A DNA stretch of 14,999 bases from Roseivirga sp. UBA6061 (lineage in GTDB: Bacteria; Bacteroidota; Bacteroidia; Cytophagales; Cyclobacteriaceae): positions 1 through 14,999 of the forward strand of contig DIYF01000091.1 in assembly GCA_002427745.1 (NCBI GenBank). The letters run 5' to 3'. The position numbers were made by a program, and so were the translations under genes. Below, one piece after another: positions 14,546 through 14,999 of the stretch. Positions within the stretch are counted from its first letter, which is position 1; each line of letters opens with the position of its first letter. The notes below the pieces were generated by a model that worked only from the letters and a program-made list of their open reading frames with translations, made no database searches and was not told the origin of the DNA.

Positions 14546-14988
14546 ACACCTAAAATAGCCAAAATTTCATTTTGTAGGGTAATCCCCCTATCCCTGGCAT
14601 ACCAAAGGTGCATTTCTTCATTTAACTCACTGTAACTCTTCTCTTTACTCACTTTATTATCCATTACCAGCTTCTGCATAGGTGCAGGTCTGGGGCCCCA
14701 GGTACCTAAAACTGTCAGGGTCTCAGGATCCAGTACAATCAGCTTGGGAATAGATCTGCCTCCATCAGTGAGGAACTCATCCATCACCTGCAGATTCTCA
14801 TCTCTTAAAATCAGTTTGAGATTGATCAAAGGATTAATTTCTGCCATTTTATTAATCAGAGGCAGGTTCTGAGCGGCATCACCACACCAGCCCTCAGTCA
14901 ATACCAGCCAGGTCACAGGCTTTTTAATATCCAGCAATCTTTCCTGTAATTCGGGAGTAATCTTGGCGATCTTCTCCCACTTTTTCAT
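14503..14988 (-). CDS. thioredoxin-fold protein with a single active-site cysteine
   Basis: A 161-residue thioredoxin-like protein. The active-site loop is TEGWCGDAAQN with one cysteine, C35; the second Cys of CxxC is replaced by Ala. The cis-proline loop is present as GGRSIPKLIVLD with Pro81, and WGPRPAP follows at 97-103. The sequence and length suit the Thioredoxin_9-like group of Bacteroidota and Bacillota. Without a resolving cysteine it cannot act as a simple dithiol reductase; a monothiol or glutathione-like reaction, or a binding role, is more likely (inference). There is no signal peptide, so it is probably cytoplasmic. The reading frame stays open upstream to the window edge, so the start at 14988 is likely but not certain. 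The 3' end overlaps the SDR gene by 43 bases. Confidence 0.82.
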   Translation of the reverse strand: MKKWEKIAKITPELQERLLDIKKPVTWLVLTEGWCGDAAQNLPLINKMAEINPLINLKLILRDENLQVMDEFLTDGGRSIPKLIVLDPETLTVLGTWGPRPAPMQKLVMDNKVSKEKSYSELNEEMHLWYARDRGITLQNEILAILGVWNKKQQSLPVQAV

Positions 14989-14999
14989 ACGCTTTTGAT

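Overview
The window reads as an ordinary chromosomal stretch of a Bacteroidota bacterium, probably a Cytophagia-type marine or soil organism (inference). The grounds are protein types common in that phylum: an 800-residue double-FtsX permease, DUF4412-like and other secreted proteins of unknown role, short Crp/Fnr regulators, a small Tat-targeted IorAB-type molybdenum hydroxylase, and a ComB-family protein outside methanogens. Purine-rich Shine-Dalgarno sites are mostly weak, and two possible promoters resemble the Bacteroidota TTG...TAnnTTTG pattern. No tRNA, rRNA, CRISPR array, transposase, integrase or phage gene is visible.

Layout. 1-420 is the 3' end of a GH18-like glycosidase gene (+), followed by a secreted DUF4412-like protein (511-1191, +). 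A shared hairpin terminator separates it from a convergent ABC-transporter permease (3639-1258, -). A 309-base gap then leads to gcvT (3949-5037, +) and a comB homologue (5242-5943, +). Between those two lies a roughly 180-base nested inverted-repeat element ending 9 bases before the comB start. After another shared hairpin come, on the minus strand, the molybdenum hydroxylase large and small subunits (iorB 8228-6027, iorA 8695-8240) and, upstream of them, a secreted protein of unknown function (9798-8947).

From a divergent intergenic region with three TTTGAYCGG repeats, a Crp/Fnr-type regulator (10012-10581, +) and a secreted SnoaL-like protein (10666-11115, +) run rightward. Their 84-base spacer holds a perfect 18-bp palindrome and a hairpin ending just before the second start. 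Convergent to these is a dtd/MazG-like pair (11997-11545 and 11543-11199, -), a quality-control couple for charged tRNA and nucleotide pools. Divergent from dtd is a polytopic membrane protein of possible GT-C type (12247-13428, +), then a 92-residue tail-anchored-looking small protein (13548-13826, +). On the minus strand, a thioredoxin-fold protein with a single active-site cysteine (14988-14503) overlaps an atypical short-chain dehydrogenase (14545-13895).

Most genes are housekeeping or stand-alone accessory functions, and I do not see a multi-gene new system. The more unusual points are the non-coding structures (the repeat element before comB, the palindrome and hairpin between the Crp/Fnr and SnoaL-like genes, the repeats upstream of the regulator), the single-cysteine thioredoxin-fold/SDR overlap, and the orphan membrane and small proteins. 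All family calls come from reading the sequence; no database search was run.
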